A DNA stretch of 64,000 bases from Microbacterium sp. B35-30 (GCF_010634855.1 NZ_MWLQ01000023.1:1-64000); one strand, 5' to 3'; positions 43,661 through 59,283 are shown, numbered from the stretch's first letter. A program made the numbers and translations. The notes: generated from the letters alone by a model not told the origin.

Positions 43661-46272
43661 GACGGGACCTTCTGCAGATCGGCCTCGGGTTCGGGCAGTG
43701 CGATGGCGATGGCGTCTGCGAGAGCCATCTCCGCACCGGCCTGGGCCCCGGCCTCGACGCTCTCGGGGTCGGTGGCGCGCAGGGCCGCGAGCGGTTCGAG
43801 GTGCACGGCGAACCCCGCGGGGTCGTACACGCCGGTCTTCTCGCGGATCGTCGCCGCTACCGCCGCGAGGGCGCCCGCCCGCCAGCCGTCGCCCCGCGAG
43901 GCCGCGACCGCGCAGATCCCCTCGATCCCGTAGGTCGCGCCGTCGACGAAGTGCAGCCGTATCGACAGGGTCAGGATGACGAGGAACTCCTCTTCCGCGG
44001 ATTCGTGGTCGCCGAGCATGAACCTCAGGCGGGCGCGGTTGCTGCCCGCAACGACGCGAGTGAACGCATCGTCTGCGGCCTCGGCGATCTGGACTGCGCG
44101 GTCGAAATGGGCGAGCGCCGCGGGAATGTCACGGCACACCACGCCCAGCTGCCCGAGCGCCACCTCCGCGAGCGACTCCGCCCAGCTGTCGCCCAGCCCG
44201 TGGAGCTTCGCGATCGCGCTCTCGAACTCGGCGCGTGCCGTAGCGGGGTCGAGGTCGGGGAACTGCAGCCGGGTCGACGCCTGTGCCGCGAGCGCCATCG
44301 CGGCGGCCTGTTCGTCTCCGCTCTCGGTGAACAGTCGCACCGCCTCGCCGAGCCCCGCCACCACCTGGTCGCTCGGCCGCTGCCAGAGCTCTGCCCACAG
44401 CGGGAAGAACGTCGCGATCGCACGCGTGCGGGCGGTGATCGGCAGTTGCTTCTCCAGGAGCTCCAGCATCCACACGCGCACGTCGGCGAAGTAGCCCGAG
44501 ATCCACCAGTAGGGCAGCAGCGTCCACGCGAAGTCGCCCGCGTCGTCCAGCCGGTCCTCCTGGACGAGGTGCCGCGCAGCCGCGCGCAGGTTCGGAACCT
44601 CCAGTCCGAGCTCGGCGACGGCGGTGATCTGTGCGGCGCCGCGCAGCCGGGGTGCGATCCGCCGCACCAGCGCCAGGTAATACTCTGCGTGCGCGATCCG
44701 CATCGCGTCGGCCGCGCCGCGGGACTCGAGCACCCCGAGGGCGTACTCGCGGACGATGGCGAGGAGCGAGAAGACCGTTCGGCCGCCCGAGTCGAGGCGC
44801 TGCACCAGGGATGCGTCGATGAGTGCGGCGAGCGTCTCGATCGTCTCGTCACCCCAGGATCGCCCCATGCCGACCGCCTCGACCGCCTCCAGGGTGAACC
44901 GCGCCGCGAACACCCCGAGGTCCTCGAGCATCGCGCGCTGGTCCTCGGTCAGCAGACCCACACTCCAGTCGATCGTCGCCCGCATCGTGCGATGCCGATC
45001 GGGCAGGTCCCGCGCGGAGGTCGACAGCAGCGGGAGGCTGTTCCCGAGTCTCTCGGCGACGTCGTGGGGCGAGAGCAACCGGATCTTCGCCGCGGCGAGC
45101 TCGATGGCCAGGGGCAGGCCGTCCAGCCGCCGGCAGATCTCGACGACGTCCTGTGCGTTCTGCGCCGTCAGCTCGAAGCCCGGCAGCGCGGCGGCGGAGC
45201 GCTCGGCGAACAGCCGGCACGCCGAGGAGGCCTGCGCCTGGGCGAGGGTCGCAGGAGCTTCGGGGGCGGGCGTCTCGAGCGTTTCGACATCGAACACGCG
45301 TTCGCCGCGGATGCGCAGCACATTCCGGCTGGTCACCAGGAAGCAGGCGCGCGGAGCCAGCGTGTAGAGACCGACGATGACCGGAGCCTCGTCGATGATC
45401 TGCTCGAAGTTGTCGAGCACGATGAGGACATGGCGGTCGCCGATCGCCTGTGCGATGCGCTCTTCGAGCGTCGCCGCACCGGTGTCGCGCACGCCGAGGA
45501 CGTAGGCGATCGTCGGCAGCAGCAATCCCGGCTCCAGCACGCCCTCCAACGGCACGAAGAAGACGCCGTCGGGGAAGAGATCGGCGTCGGCGTGGGCGGC
45601 CTCGATGGCGAGCCGGCTCTTGCCGATGCCGCCGGGGCCGACGAGGCTCACGACCCGGTGCTGTCCTCCGGCCAGCAGTGCGCGGATCTCGGCGAGCTCG
45701 CCCTCGCGCCCGATCGTCTCGGTGTACGGCGCCGGCACCCGCGCAGTGAGGCCGATGTCGGCCGCGCCGGCCGGTGCACCGTCGTGCCGGGACTGGTCGA
45801 AGCGTTCGGCGAGGAGCATGGCGAGGTCGCCGGCGACCTGGTCTTCGAGGTCGGCGGCGTTGCGGAAGTGGAGGTAGGCGGCGGTGTCGTCGGCCTGGAT
45901 GCGGGCGATGAGCTGGGTGAGGCGCTCGTCGCGGGTGTCGGTGTCTTTGACGTAGATGAGCTTGGGCATCTCGGCGGCGGCGAGGTTGTATTCGTCCTCG
46001 AGGCCGGAGACGTTTTCGTCGGGGGCGACCCAGCCGTAGCTGGCGCCGTAGATGCCGATGAAGATGTCGCTCTGCGCGAGGTAGGACCGGTAGAGGTCCC
46101 GCGGCGGATGCGGGCGGGCGCCCAGCTCGAACATCACGGGCGCGAGCCGTAGGCGCTCGATGGCCGACCTCACCGCTTCACGTTCGTCGCCGAGCTCGCG
46201 CAGGGTCGAGCTCACGAACACCCGGATCCGCTGGTCGGGCGTGCGGATCACGGGGGATCGTCCCCCAGTCAT
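43654..46272 (-). CDS. DUF4062-STAND ATPase with TPR-like C-terminus (copy B)
   Basis: The product is 872 residues, a paralogue of copy A with the same order: DUF4062 (about 9-155), NTPase with GPGGIGKS and VLIVLDNFEQI, then GLPLAIELAAAKIR, and a long TPR-like C-terminus ending LPEPEADLQKVPSW. The ATG at 46272 is chosen by alignment with copy A (TGGRSPVIRTPDQ versus TGLARSPVIRTPDQ). A GTG at 46308 would add 12 residues; neither start has a strong Shine-Dalgarno. It is the first gene of the minus-strand cluster, divergent from a small secreted protein gene 192 bp away. Confidence 0.87.
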   Translation of the reverse strand: MTGGRSPVIRTPDQRIRVFVSSTLRELGDEREAVRSAIERLRLAPVMFELGARPHPPRDLYRSYLAQSDIFIGIYGASYGWVAPDENVSGLEDEYNLAAAEMPKLIYVKDTDTRDERLTQLIARIQADDTAAYLHFRNAADLEDQVAGDLAMLLAERFDQSRHDGAPAGAADIGLTARVPAPYTETIGREGELAEIRALLAGGQHRVVSLVGPGGIGKSRLAIEAAHADADLFPDGVFFVPLEGVLEPGLLLPTIAYVLGVRDTGAATLEERIAQAIGDRHVLIVLDNFEQIIDEAPVIVGLYTLAPRACFLVTSRNVLRIRGERVFDVETLETPAPEAPATLAQAQASSACRLFAERSAAALPGFELTAQNAQDVVEICRRLDGLPLAIELAAAKIRLLSPHDVAERLGNSLPLLSTSARDLPDRHRTMRATIDWSVGLLTEDQRAMLEDLGVFAARFTLEAVEAVGMGRSWGDETIETLAALIDASLVQRLDSGGRTVFSLLAIVREYALGVLESRGAADAMRIAHAEYYLALVRRIAPRLRGAAQITAVAELGLEVPNLRAAARHLVQEDRLDDAGDFAWTLLPYWWISGYFADVRVWMLELLEKQLPITARTRAIATFFPLWAELWQRPSDQVVAGLGEAVRLFTESGDEQAAAMALAAQASTRLQFPDLDPATARAEFESAIAKLHGLGDSWAESLAEVALGQLGVVCRDIPAALAHFDRAVQIAEAADDAFTRVVAGSNRARLRFMLGDHESAEEEFLVILTLSIRLHFVDGATYGIEGICAVAASRGDGWRAGALAAVAATIREKTGVYDPAGFAVHLEPLAALRATDPESVEAGAQAGAEMALADAIAIALPEPEADLQKVPSW
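45799..46260 (-). repeat. DUF4062-encoding segment, copy B of a 462-bp duplication
   Basis: This is the partner of 43181-43642. Differences are scattered and mostly at third codon positions, with one cluster around 46013-46022 that changes the short loop after EDEYN. Confidence 0.85.
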
Positions 46273-46464
46273 GACCACATCATGGACCTGTCCGGCCGAT
46301 TCCGCCACGGTTTCAGTGCATCGGTGTATCGGCAGCGGTCGTTCCTCCGCGGGCGTCCTTCCGCTCGGCCTCCGTCAGGAGTATGGTGCGGCGGTGACGG
46401 CGCCGAAGGGGACGCCGTTCGTCCGATCCGGGACTTCGGGCGTCACCATGGGGAGGGGAATGCA

Positions 46465-46791
46465 ATGAAGAAGGTCTTGGCGTGCGCGGCGGTGGCGATC
46501 GGGCTGGTGCTCGGCAGCGGCGGAGCCGCGATGGCAGGAGAGGCGACCGGCAACGGCGGTGAGGCGCAAGGCGCCAACAACTCCGCGTCGGAGTGCGCGT
46601 TCTCGGGGCAGGACACCATCGACAGTGTCGAGGGCAACCCCGAGGGCTTCGACGACGACATGCTCGCGATGCGGGGCAACCAGAAGAACGGCTACAAAGG
46701 CATCCAGAGCTACGGCATGTTCGTGAGCGCCGGCATCGACGTCGGCGTGAACCCGGGCATGGCTTGCCGAGGAAACCTCGGCAAGAAGTAG
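46465..46791 (+). CDS. Small secreted two-cysteine protein, unassigned
   Basis: The product is 108 residues. MKKVLACAAVAIGLVLGSGG is a clear signal peptide with a cleavage site at AMA-GE (about residue 24). The mature part is about 84 residues and has two cysteines (SECAFSGQ and MACRGN), probably disulfide bonded, with a Gly/Asn-rich start. Small proteins with an ANN...CAFSGQ motif occur widely in actinobacteria without known function. A GGGAGGGG site lies upstream. It is divergent from the STAND cluster and precedes rpoB; a strong hairpin follows its stop. Confidence 0.75.
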   Translation: MKKVLACAAVAIGLVLGSGGAAMAGEATGNGGEAQGANNSASECAFSGQDTIDSVEGNPEGFDDDMLAMRGNQKNGYKGIQSYGMFVSAGIDVGVNPGMACRGNLGKK

Positions 46792-46804
46792 GCAGCACCA
46801 CGTC

Positions 46805-46845
46805 GCGCCCGCGCGGTCTGGCCCCTGGGCTGGGCCCGCGGGCGC
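46805..46845 (+). terminator. GC-rich hairpin after the secreted-protein gene
   Basis: GCGCCCGCG (46805-46813) pairs with CGCGGGCGC (46837-46845). The loop contains a second pairing GGCCC/GGGCC. It separates the small gene from the rpoB promoter. There is no T-run. Confidence 0.5.
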
Positions 46846-46896
46846 TGTGCTGCGCGCGTTTATACCGCAGCATCCGAAAGTCGTCAAGGATCGGAC

Positions 46897-46925
46897 TGGA
46901 CACGGCGCGTCGTTCGACGTATAGT
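46897..46925 (+). promoter_or_regulatory. rpoBC promoter
   Basis: TGGACA (46897-46902), a 17-nt spacer and TATAGT (46920-46925) form the best sigma70-type promoter in the window. The start would be near 46932, leaving a leader of about 150 nt that contains a 7-bp hairpin (GGAGTGC/GCACTCC, 47001-47036). Confidence 0.75.
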
Positions 46926-47084
46926 TGGTCTTTGCGCTCTTGGATTCCCCCTGCCCTCATATGGTGGTCGGCTGTGCCCGCGCCCCCCGCGTTCACGCGA
47001 GGAGTGCCGCGCGGGTTTCGGGGAAGAGAGCACTCCACCTGACGACAAGGAAACGAGCCCTACGGGCCCACGGAGGTAATCCCC

Positions 47085-50582
<3,498 letters not shown>

Positions 50583-50623
50583 GCGCGCCAGGTAACGAAC
50601 GAATTTCCGACACAGGAGAACCA

Positions 50624-54496
<3,873 letters not shown>

Positions 54497-54532
54497 GTCG
54501 ACCAGGGTCCGATCGGACCCGCACGTCGCAAG

Positions 54533-54564
54533 CGAAGGGCCCTGGCTTCTGCCAGGGCCCTTCG
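54533..54564. terminator. Strong bidirectional terminator after rpoC
   Basis: CGAAGGGCCCTGGC and GCCAGGGCCCTTCG form a perfect 14-bp stem with a TTCT loop. A smaller palindrome, GGGTCCGATCGGACCC, lies at 54505-54520. The structure is in the gap to a convergent gene, so it can serve both directions. Confidence 0.88.
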
Positions 54565-54590
54565 TCGTTGCGGGAAACGGATGCCGCGAC

Positions 54591-55286
54591 TCAGTACTGC
54601 GTCGTCTTCCCCGTGTCACCCGTGGTGCCGGTCGTGCCCGTCGTGTCCGTGGCTCCGGGGGTGCCCGAAACTCCGGTGGTGCCGGTGCTGCCCGTCGAAC
54701 CGCTGCTCGGGGCGACGTTCGCCTTGACCCGCTCCGCGGTGCTCTGAGCCTCTTCCTTCACGGTCTCGGCGGATGCGGCGGCCGAATCCTTGACCTGGTT
54801 GACGGCGTCCTTCGCCGGCTCCTTGAGGTTCTGCGCCACGTCCTGCGCGGCATCCTTCGCCTTGTCCACCGCCTTGTCGACGAGCGGCTGCGCCTGGTCG
54901 CGGAGCTGGGTGCTCCAGCGCTTCTCAGCGTCCGTCGCGGGGATGAGGCTCGCGACGAGGAAGCCGACGCCGGCGGCGAGGAGCCCGACCACGAGCGGCG
55001 TGCCCTGAGTCTGCGCCTTCGCTCGGTTCGGCAGGTCCTTCACCGCGTCGCCCGCCGCGCCGAGCTTGTCGCCGACCGTGTGGCCGGCCGAGGATGCCGA
55101 GTCGCCGACGTCGTCGGCGACGCCCATCACACGACCCTTGACGTCGCCGAGCACCTGCCGGACGCGCGTCTTCTGCCGTTCCATGATCTTCGGTGGCGAG
55201 ACCTTGTCGGCGAGTGCGTCCACATCCCGGCCCAGTTCGTCGCGCGTGACCTCGATATCGGCGCGGATCTGCTCTGCGTTGCTCAT
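54591..55286 (-). CDS. DUF3618-domain membrane-associated protein
   Basis: The product is 231 residues. Residues 1-45 (EQIRADIEVTRDELGRDVDALADKVSP) are the DUF3618 helix. A transmembrane segment lies at about 110-130 (TPLVVGLLAAGVGFLVASLIP). A long charged amphipathic helix follows (VDKAVDKAKDAAQDVAQNLKEPAKDAVNQ type), then a low-complexity Ser/Thr/Gly tail of about 40 residues. It starts inside the stop of the preceding gene (TAATG). Function is unknown; it belongs to an envelope-associated triad. Confidence 0.82.
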   Translation of the reverse strand: MSNAEQIRADIEVTRDELGRDVDALADKVSPPKIMERQKTRVRQVLGDVKGRVMGVADDVGDSASSAGHTVGDKLGAAGDAVKDLPNRAKAQTQGTPLVVGLLAAGVGFLVASLIPATDAEKRWSTQLRDQAQPLVDKAVDKAKDAAQDVAQNLKEPAKDAVNQVKDSAAASAETVKEEAQSTAERVKANVAPSSGSTGSTGTTGVSGTPGATDTTGTTGTTGDTGKTTQY

Positions 55287-55705
55287 TATCGGTTCTCCTG
55301 ATTTCTCTTGAGCGCGTCGGGGATCTCCTTGACGGTCTCGACCGTCTTCGGAGCCCCTTGCACGGTCTTCAGTCGCTTCCGCCCGACGGCGAAGAGGATC
55401 GCGGCGATGATCACCCAGATGACGGCCACGATCACGGCCGACCAGCCGAGGCTGTCGATGAGGTCGCCAAGACCCCACCACAGGGCGACGGACAGGAAGA
55501 AGACTGCCATCGCGCCGGCGTACCCGGCGCCGCCGAGGAGCCCTGCGCCCGCGCCGGCTCGCTTGGCCGACTCTGAGAGCTCGGCTTTCGCAAGCTCGAG
55601 CTCCTTGCGCATGAGCTCTGACAGGTCACGCGAAACCTCGCCTACCAGCTCGCCCAGCGATGTCTCGGCCGCCTTCTGCTGAGACGGCGTGGGCATATCC
55701 GTCAT
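55286..55705 (-). CDS. Phage-holin-superfamily-like (Holin-X) membrane protein
   Basis: The product is 139 residues. An amphipathic N-terminal helix (LGELVGEVSRDLSELMRKELELAKAEL) precedes two transmembrane segments (about 65-88 and 95-117). This is the actinobacterial Holin-X/DUF1469 layout; despite the name there is no sign of a prophage. AGGAGAGG precedes the ATG at 55705, which overlaps the previous stop by ATGA. It is co-translated with its neighbours on both sides and probably forms a membrane complex with them. Confidence 0.85.
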   Translation of the reverse strand: MTDMPTPSQQKAAETSLGELVGEVSRDLSELMRKELELAKAELSESAKRAGAGAGLLGGAGYAGAMAVFFLSVALWWGLGDLIDSLGWSAVIVAVIWVIIAAILFAVGRKRLKTVQGAPKTVETVKEIPDALKRNQENR

Positions 55706-56490
55706 CGTCGTGCCTCTCCTGTCGCGGACCACTCGTCTTCTGCTCCGGTGGTCGCACCGGGGCTGGTGCCGGTGGTCAGCGGGTCGCTCGAGAGAGCGTC
55801 GCCGATCGGGGTGTCACCCTCGTAGCCCGTCGTTCCCAGCGCGCCGGCACCGGCAGCCGTGCCACCGAGGCCGGCGGTGGTGCCGCCTGCGACGGTCGGT
55901 GAGCCCGTGACGAGGGGCTGCTGGGTGCGGCCATAGGCATCGAGCGTTCGGTCCGTGGTCCGATCATTGTCGCGGGCGTCCGAGACGAGAGCCCGGGTGA
56001 GGCGACCGGCGACGAGGCCGACTCCGACCGCGATGGCCAGGAAGGCTCCCGTGTGCCGGCGCGCGAAGGTCCGGACCTCGTACACCACGTCGGCGGGTTC
56101 TTTCTGCTCCAGCCAGTCGGCGACGCGGCGGGTCTGCTCGCCGACGGCGCGCACGGCTTTGGTCGCCGTTCCGGAGCCCGTAGCCGTGCCGTCAGCCAGC
56201 CCGGCGAGTTCGTCGCCCGTAGTGCGCAGTGCGCCCGCGGCTCGGCGCTGCTGCGTCGACGCCTGGTCCGACAGTTGCGCGCGGGTCTCGTAAAGGAAAC
56301 CGCGAGCGGCGTCCTTCGCGTCGTGGGCCACGTCCTTGGCCTCTTCGCCGGCGACGCCGGCGACGTACTTGGCACCCGCGTCCACCTCCGCGACGGTCTC
56401 GACCGCGCGCTCCTTGACGTCGGCCGAGCCTGTGCTCTGGCCGGAACCCGTGCTCTGATTCGCATACGGGTCGGTGTCGTAAGTCGACAT
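55702..56490 (-). CDS. Alanine-rich single-pass membrane protein, unassigned
   Basis: The product is 262 residues. About 1-25 is Ser/Gly-rich. About 28-140 is a long charged helical region (VKERAVETVAEVDAGAKYVAG onwards), likely coiled coil. A transmembrane helix lies at about 148-168 (TGAFLAIAVGVGLVAGRLTRA). The last 90 residues are a Gly/Thr-rich disordered tail. GGAGGAG lies before the ATG. It is the first gene of the triad with the Holin-X and DUF3618 proteins. No enzymatic motif is visible. Confidence 0.75.
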   Translation of the reverse strand: MSTYDTDPYANQSTGSGQSTGSADVKERAVETVAEVDAGAKYVAGVAGEEAKDVAHDAKDAARGFLYETRAQLSDQASTQQRRAAGALRTTGDELAGLADGTATGSGTATKAVRAVGEQTRRVADWLEQKEPADVVYEVRTFARRHTGAFLAIAVGVGLVAGRLTRALVSDARDNDRTTDRTLDAYGRTQQPLVTGSPTVAGGTTAGLGGTAAGAGALGTTGYEGDTPIGDALSSDPLTTGTSPGATTGAEDEWSATGEARR

Positions 56491-56755
56491 GCTCCTCCTC
56501 CATCTCGCGGCGGGGTCGGGCCGGCGATGTGCCGGCTTCGGAGATCCGCCGTGACGACAACCGTGCGTGATGAACCCGGTTGTGAAGAGAGGGTGGCACT
56601 CGGCGCATCGGCGGAGTATCCTTCCAGCCCGGAGCCGCGAGGGAGGGCGCGGCGACCGTTCTCGCGCCGTCGCGGCCGCCGCGACGGTTCTGCGGCGTGT
56701 ATCGATCTCAACTCGGCCCCCCGGCTTACCGTGGAAGACGGAGGTTGGGGGCCCC

Positions 56756-57370
56756 ATGTCGCGGATCGGCGGTCGCAATGCCTGGATCGCCGTGCCCGCC
56801 GGGATGCTGTGCGCCGCCGTCGTGGGCACGCTCGTGTGGCTGTCGCTGCCGATGCTGCCCGTGACGGTCGCGTGGGTCGGCGACAGGCTGCGGAGCGCTA
56901 CGGCGCCGCAGCCGAGCGCCACACCCCGTCAGACGCCGGCGCAGACCGCAGCGGAGGGCGGCGCGATCGACTGCCGCACGCTGTACGCCGACGATCTGTG
57001 GAACGAGCTGATGTGGCGGCCGGGGTCGCTCCTCGGCCAGTCCCAGGCGCCGCCGGCGACGACCGCGACATCGTTCGCCGACGCGGCGGCGCCCGAGGTG
57101 CTGGTGACCTGCACGTGGCGGTTCGACACGGGCGACATCGTCACGACGCTCTCGAAAGTCGACGCGGATGCCGCCGCCATCGCCGAGGCCGCGCTCGCCG
57201 GCGAGGGGTTCTCGTGTGAGGCCAAGGGGCCCGCGACGGCGTGCGCACGCACGCGGGGCGCCGTGCGGGAGGAGCACACCCTGCGCGAGGGGCTCTGGCT
57301 CGTGAGTGTCGAGACCCAGTGGCACCCCGAGGATTTCGGAGCGCGACTCGATCGCACCATCTGGGGCTGA
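56756..57370 (+). CDS. Membrane-anchored four-cysteine extracytoplasmic protein
   Basis: The product is 204 residues. An uncleaved hydrophobic segment (about 10-40) is followed by a Pro/Thr-rich linker and a domain of about 135 residues. The four cysteines lie in IDCRTL, VTCTWR, FSCEAK and TACART. The domain matches the one in the convergent lipoprotein gene 57386-58039 in cysteine positions and in motifs around TGDIVTTLS and the C-terminal FGARLDRTIWG. The function is unknown. A GGAGG lies about 15 nt before the ATG and TACCGT about 25 nt. Confidence 0.72.
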   Translation: MSRIGGRNAWIAVPAGMLCAAVVGTLVWLSLPMLPVTVAWVGDRLRSATAPQPSATPRQTPAQTAAEGGAIDCRTLYADDLWNELMWRPGSLLGQSQAPPATTATSFADAAAPEVLVTCTWRFDTGDIVTTLSKVDADAAAIAEAALAGEGFSCEAKGPATACARTRGAVREEHTLREGLWLVSVETQWHPEDFGARLDRTIWG

Positions 57371-57385
57371 CCCGGAGGACGTCCC

Positions 57386-58039
57386 TCAGCCGAAGATGCT
57401 CGCAACGAGCGCGGCGGTGTACCCGATGGGGGCGAGATTCGAGTACGCCGTGTCGACGAGGATGTCGTCGCGCCAGAACAGGGTGCGGCCGTCGGTGACC
57501 GGGTAGGTCGCGTTCTGCCAGGTCTTCTCGCAGCGCGTGCCGCCGTCCGGCGTGTAGCAGGTGTAGCCCTCGTCCGCCACGAGCTTGTTGAGCATCTCGA
57601 GCGCCGGGCCGCGCGACATGTAGCTGATCGTGGTGACGAGCCCGGTCGTGTCGGTGGCGGGATCGCGCCACACGCACACCAGGCCGCCATCGGGCTGGGG
57701 ACCCGACGAGCCGAAGGCGGGATCGTTGAGCGGCACCCCGTCGAGCTGCGCCAGCACATCAGCGGTGAGCATCGCGCGGCAGTCGTCGGGGATGTCGGCG
57801 AGGGCGGTCGCCGACGGTGTCGGGGTGGGCGTCGCCGAGGCGTCCGCCGAAGGAGTCGGCGTGTAGGTGAACTCACCGCCGGCGGGGGCCTCGTCGGGGG
57901 CGCACGCCGTCAGGACGACGAGAGCGAGGAGGACGGATGCCGCGCCCGCCGCACGCCGCCGCGCTCGGGTGGGCGTGCGCGCGACGCTGCGCGGGCCGGC
58001 GAGGGCTGACACCGGGAGCCGGGTCGCTGGGGATGCCAT
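57386..58039 (-). CDS. Four-cysteine-domain lipoprotein
   Basis: The product is 217 residues. A long basic N-terminus leads to the hydrophobic core ASVLLALVVLTAC, with lipobox cysteine Cys46. A Thr/Pro/Ser linker (about 57-78) is followed by a domain with PDDCRAML, LVCVWRD, GYTCYTP and TRCEKTW, homologous to the convergent gene's domain. It is convergent with that gene, 15 bp between stops. The ATG at 58039 gives a proper lipoprotein signal; longer in-frame extensions overlap the divergent gene. It probably binds a cell-surface ligand; none is known. Confidence 0.75.
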   Translation of the reverse strand: MASPATRLPVSALAGPRSVARTPTRARRRAAGAASVLLALVVLTACAPDEAPAGGEFTYTPTPSADASATPTPTPSATALADIPDDCRAMLTADVLAQLDGVPLNDPAFGSSGPQPDGGLVCVWRDPATDTTGLVTTISYMSRGPALEMLNKLVADEGYTCYTPDGGTRCEKTWQNATYPVTDGRTLFWRDDILVDTAYSNLAPIGYTAALVASIFG

Positions 58040-58182
58040 GGGCTCAGGGTAGTGGGCGGCGCTGCGCGAGACGCCGCGCCGTGCGCCTGCTGTGGATTCT
58101 CGCGGCACGCCTCCGCGGCATGCGTGGACCTGCGGGCTACTCTGCCACTGCGGGGACTGGCCCTGCGTGAGGAGTGCCTGCG

Positions 58183-59241
58183 ATGAGTGACCCCAAGTCG
58201 TCTTACGGCGAACCCGTCGAAGAGCCCAACGGCGTCGACGACGTCGTCGGCCGTGCGAACGAAGGTCTCGCCGACGCAGAGGCCGCCCGCGGTGACGCGG
58301 TCGCCGCCGACGCCGCCCCCGCCGAAGCTCCGATCTCCGCCGACCGCTCCGATGAAGATGTGGTGTCCGACCAGACCGCCGCGTCCGACGAGCACACCCC
58401 GGTCGTGACCGACGAGGCCGCTGCGCGGCGCGCCGCCGAGCCGGCCGACGTCGCGACCGACGAGGTCGTCGCACCGGCGACCGCTGCACCTGCCGACCCG
58501 GAGCCCGACCCGTGGGCATCGCCGGAGGCGGCATCCCTCGAGTACACCTCGACCGCGGCACCCGTCGCGCCGGTCGCTGCCGACGACGCGCCGACGGTCG
58601 TGGCGGCACCGGTCGTGACTCCGAGCGAGCCGGTCGTCGCCGAGCCCGCCGTCGTCGCCGCCGCCGCCGCTCCGCAGCCCATCTTCGTGCAGGCGCCCGA
58701 GGCGCCGCGTCCGCGCGGAAACCGCGCGGCAGCCGGCGCCATCGGCCTTCTCGCCGCCCTCGCTTTCGCGGTGCTCTATCTCGCCGTCTGGCTCGGCGTC
58801 GGCGCGATCGAGGGAGAGGTCACCGGCGAGAACGTCGGCACGACGGTCCTCGGCGCACTGGCCACGTGGTCGCTGTGGGTGCCGGTCGTGGTCTTCTTCA
58901 TCGCGTTCTGGCTGCTCGGGGCGATCATCAACCGCGGTCGCTGGGGCGCGTGGGTCATCCTCGGCATCCTCGTCGGCATCGCCGCCTACGGCGGCCACAT
59001 CCTCGGCGCGCTGTTCCAGGCGCCGTTCTGGGAGCTCACGGCCAGCGAGGGCGGCGACCTCGCCGAGGCCGAATTGCTCACCCCGCTGGCGATCGCCGCG
59101 TTCGTCATCGGGCGCGAGCTCACCATCTGGTTCGGGGCCTGGGCCGCGGCCCGCGCGGCACGTGTCACCGAGCTCAACGTCGAGGCGCAGCGCGAGTACG
59201 AGCGCACGCTCGAGGCCGGGCCGCAGCTCGTTCGCGCGTAG
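58183..59241 (+). CDS. Multi-pass membrane protein with long acidic N-terminus, unassigned
   Basis: The product is 352 residues. The first 175 residues are low-complexity, rich in Ala, Asp, Glu, Pro and Val, and probably disordered in the cytoplasm. Four transmembrane helices follow at about 187-207, 226-248, 252-275 and 302-325. A short charged tail ends the protein. GGAG lies 9 nt before the ATG. Its neighbour downstream is another small membrane protein. I do not recognise the family. Confidence 0.72.
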   Translation: MSDPKSSYGEPVEEPNGVDDVVGRANEGLADAEAARGDAVAADAAPAEAPISADRSDEDVVSDQTAASDEHTPVVTDEAAARRAAEPADVATDEVVAPATAAPADPEPDPWASPEAASLEYTSTAAPVAPVAADDAPTVVAAPVVTPSEPVVAEPAVVAAAAAPQPIFVQAPEAPRPRGNRAAAGAIGLLAALAFAVLYLAVWLGVGAIEGEVTGENVGTTVLGALATWSLWVPVVVFFIAFWLLGAIINRGRWGAWVILGILVGIAAYGGHILGALFQAPFWELTASEGGDLAEAELLTPLAIAAFVIGRELTIWFGAWAAARAARVTELNVEAQREYERTLEAGPQLVRA

Positions 59242-59271
59242 CCGCACCCACCCGCGCGGCCGGTCCCGACG

Positions 59272-59277
59272 TAGGCT
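59272..59277 (+). promoter_or_regulatory. -10 box, leaderless promoter of the 59284 gene
   Basis: TAGGCT ends 6 nt before the ATG; there is no Shine-Dalgarno. Confidence 0.5.
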
Positions 59278-59283
59278 GGCGCC

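Noticed and set aside
40598..46152. Two plus-strand open frames of 1111 and 783 codons across the STAND genes
   Set aside because: They are antisense to genes with clear Walker A, Walker B and DUF4062 motifs and show no motifs of their own.
41021..46272. LuxR/SARP-type transcriptional regulators
   Set aside because: The NTPase part resembles AfsR-type regulators, but no helix-turn-helix or BTAD domain is present; the N-terminus is DUF4062.
55286..55705. Prophage remnant because of a holin-like gene
   Set aside because: Holin-X proteins are common chromosomal membrane proteins in actinobacteria, and no other phage gene is near.
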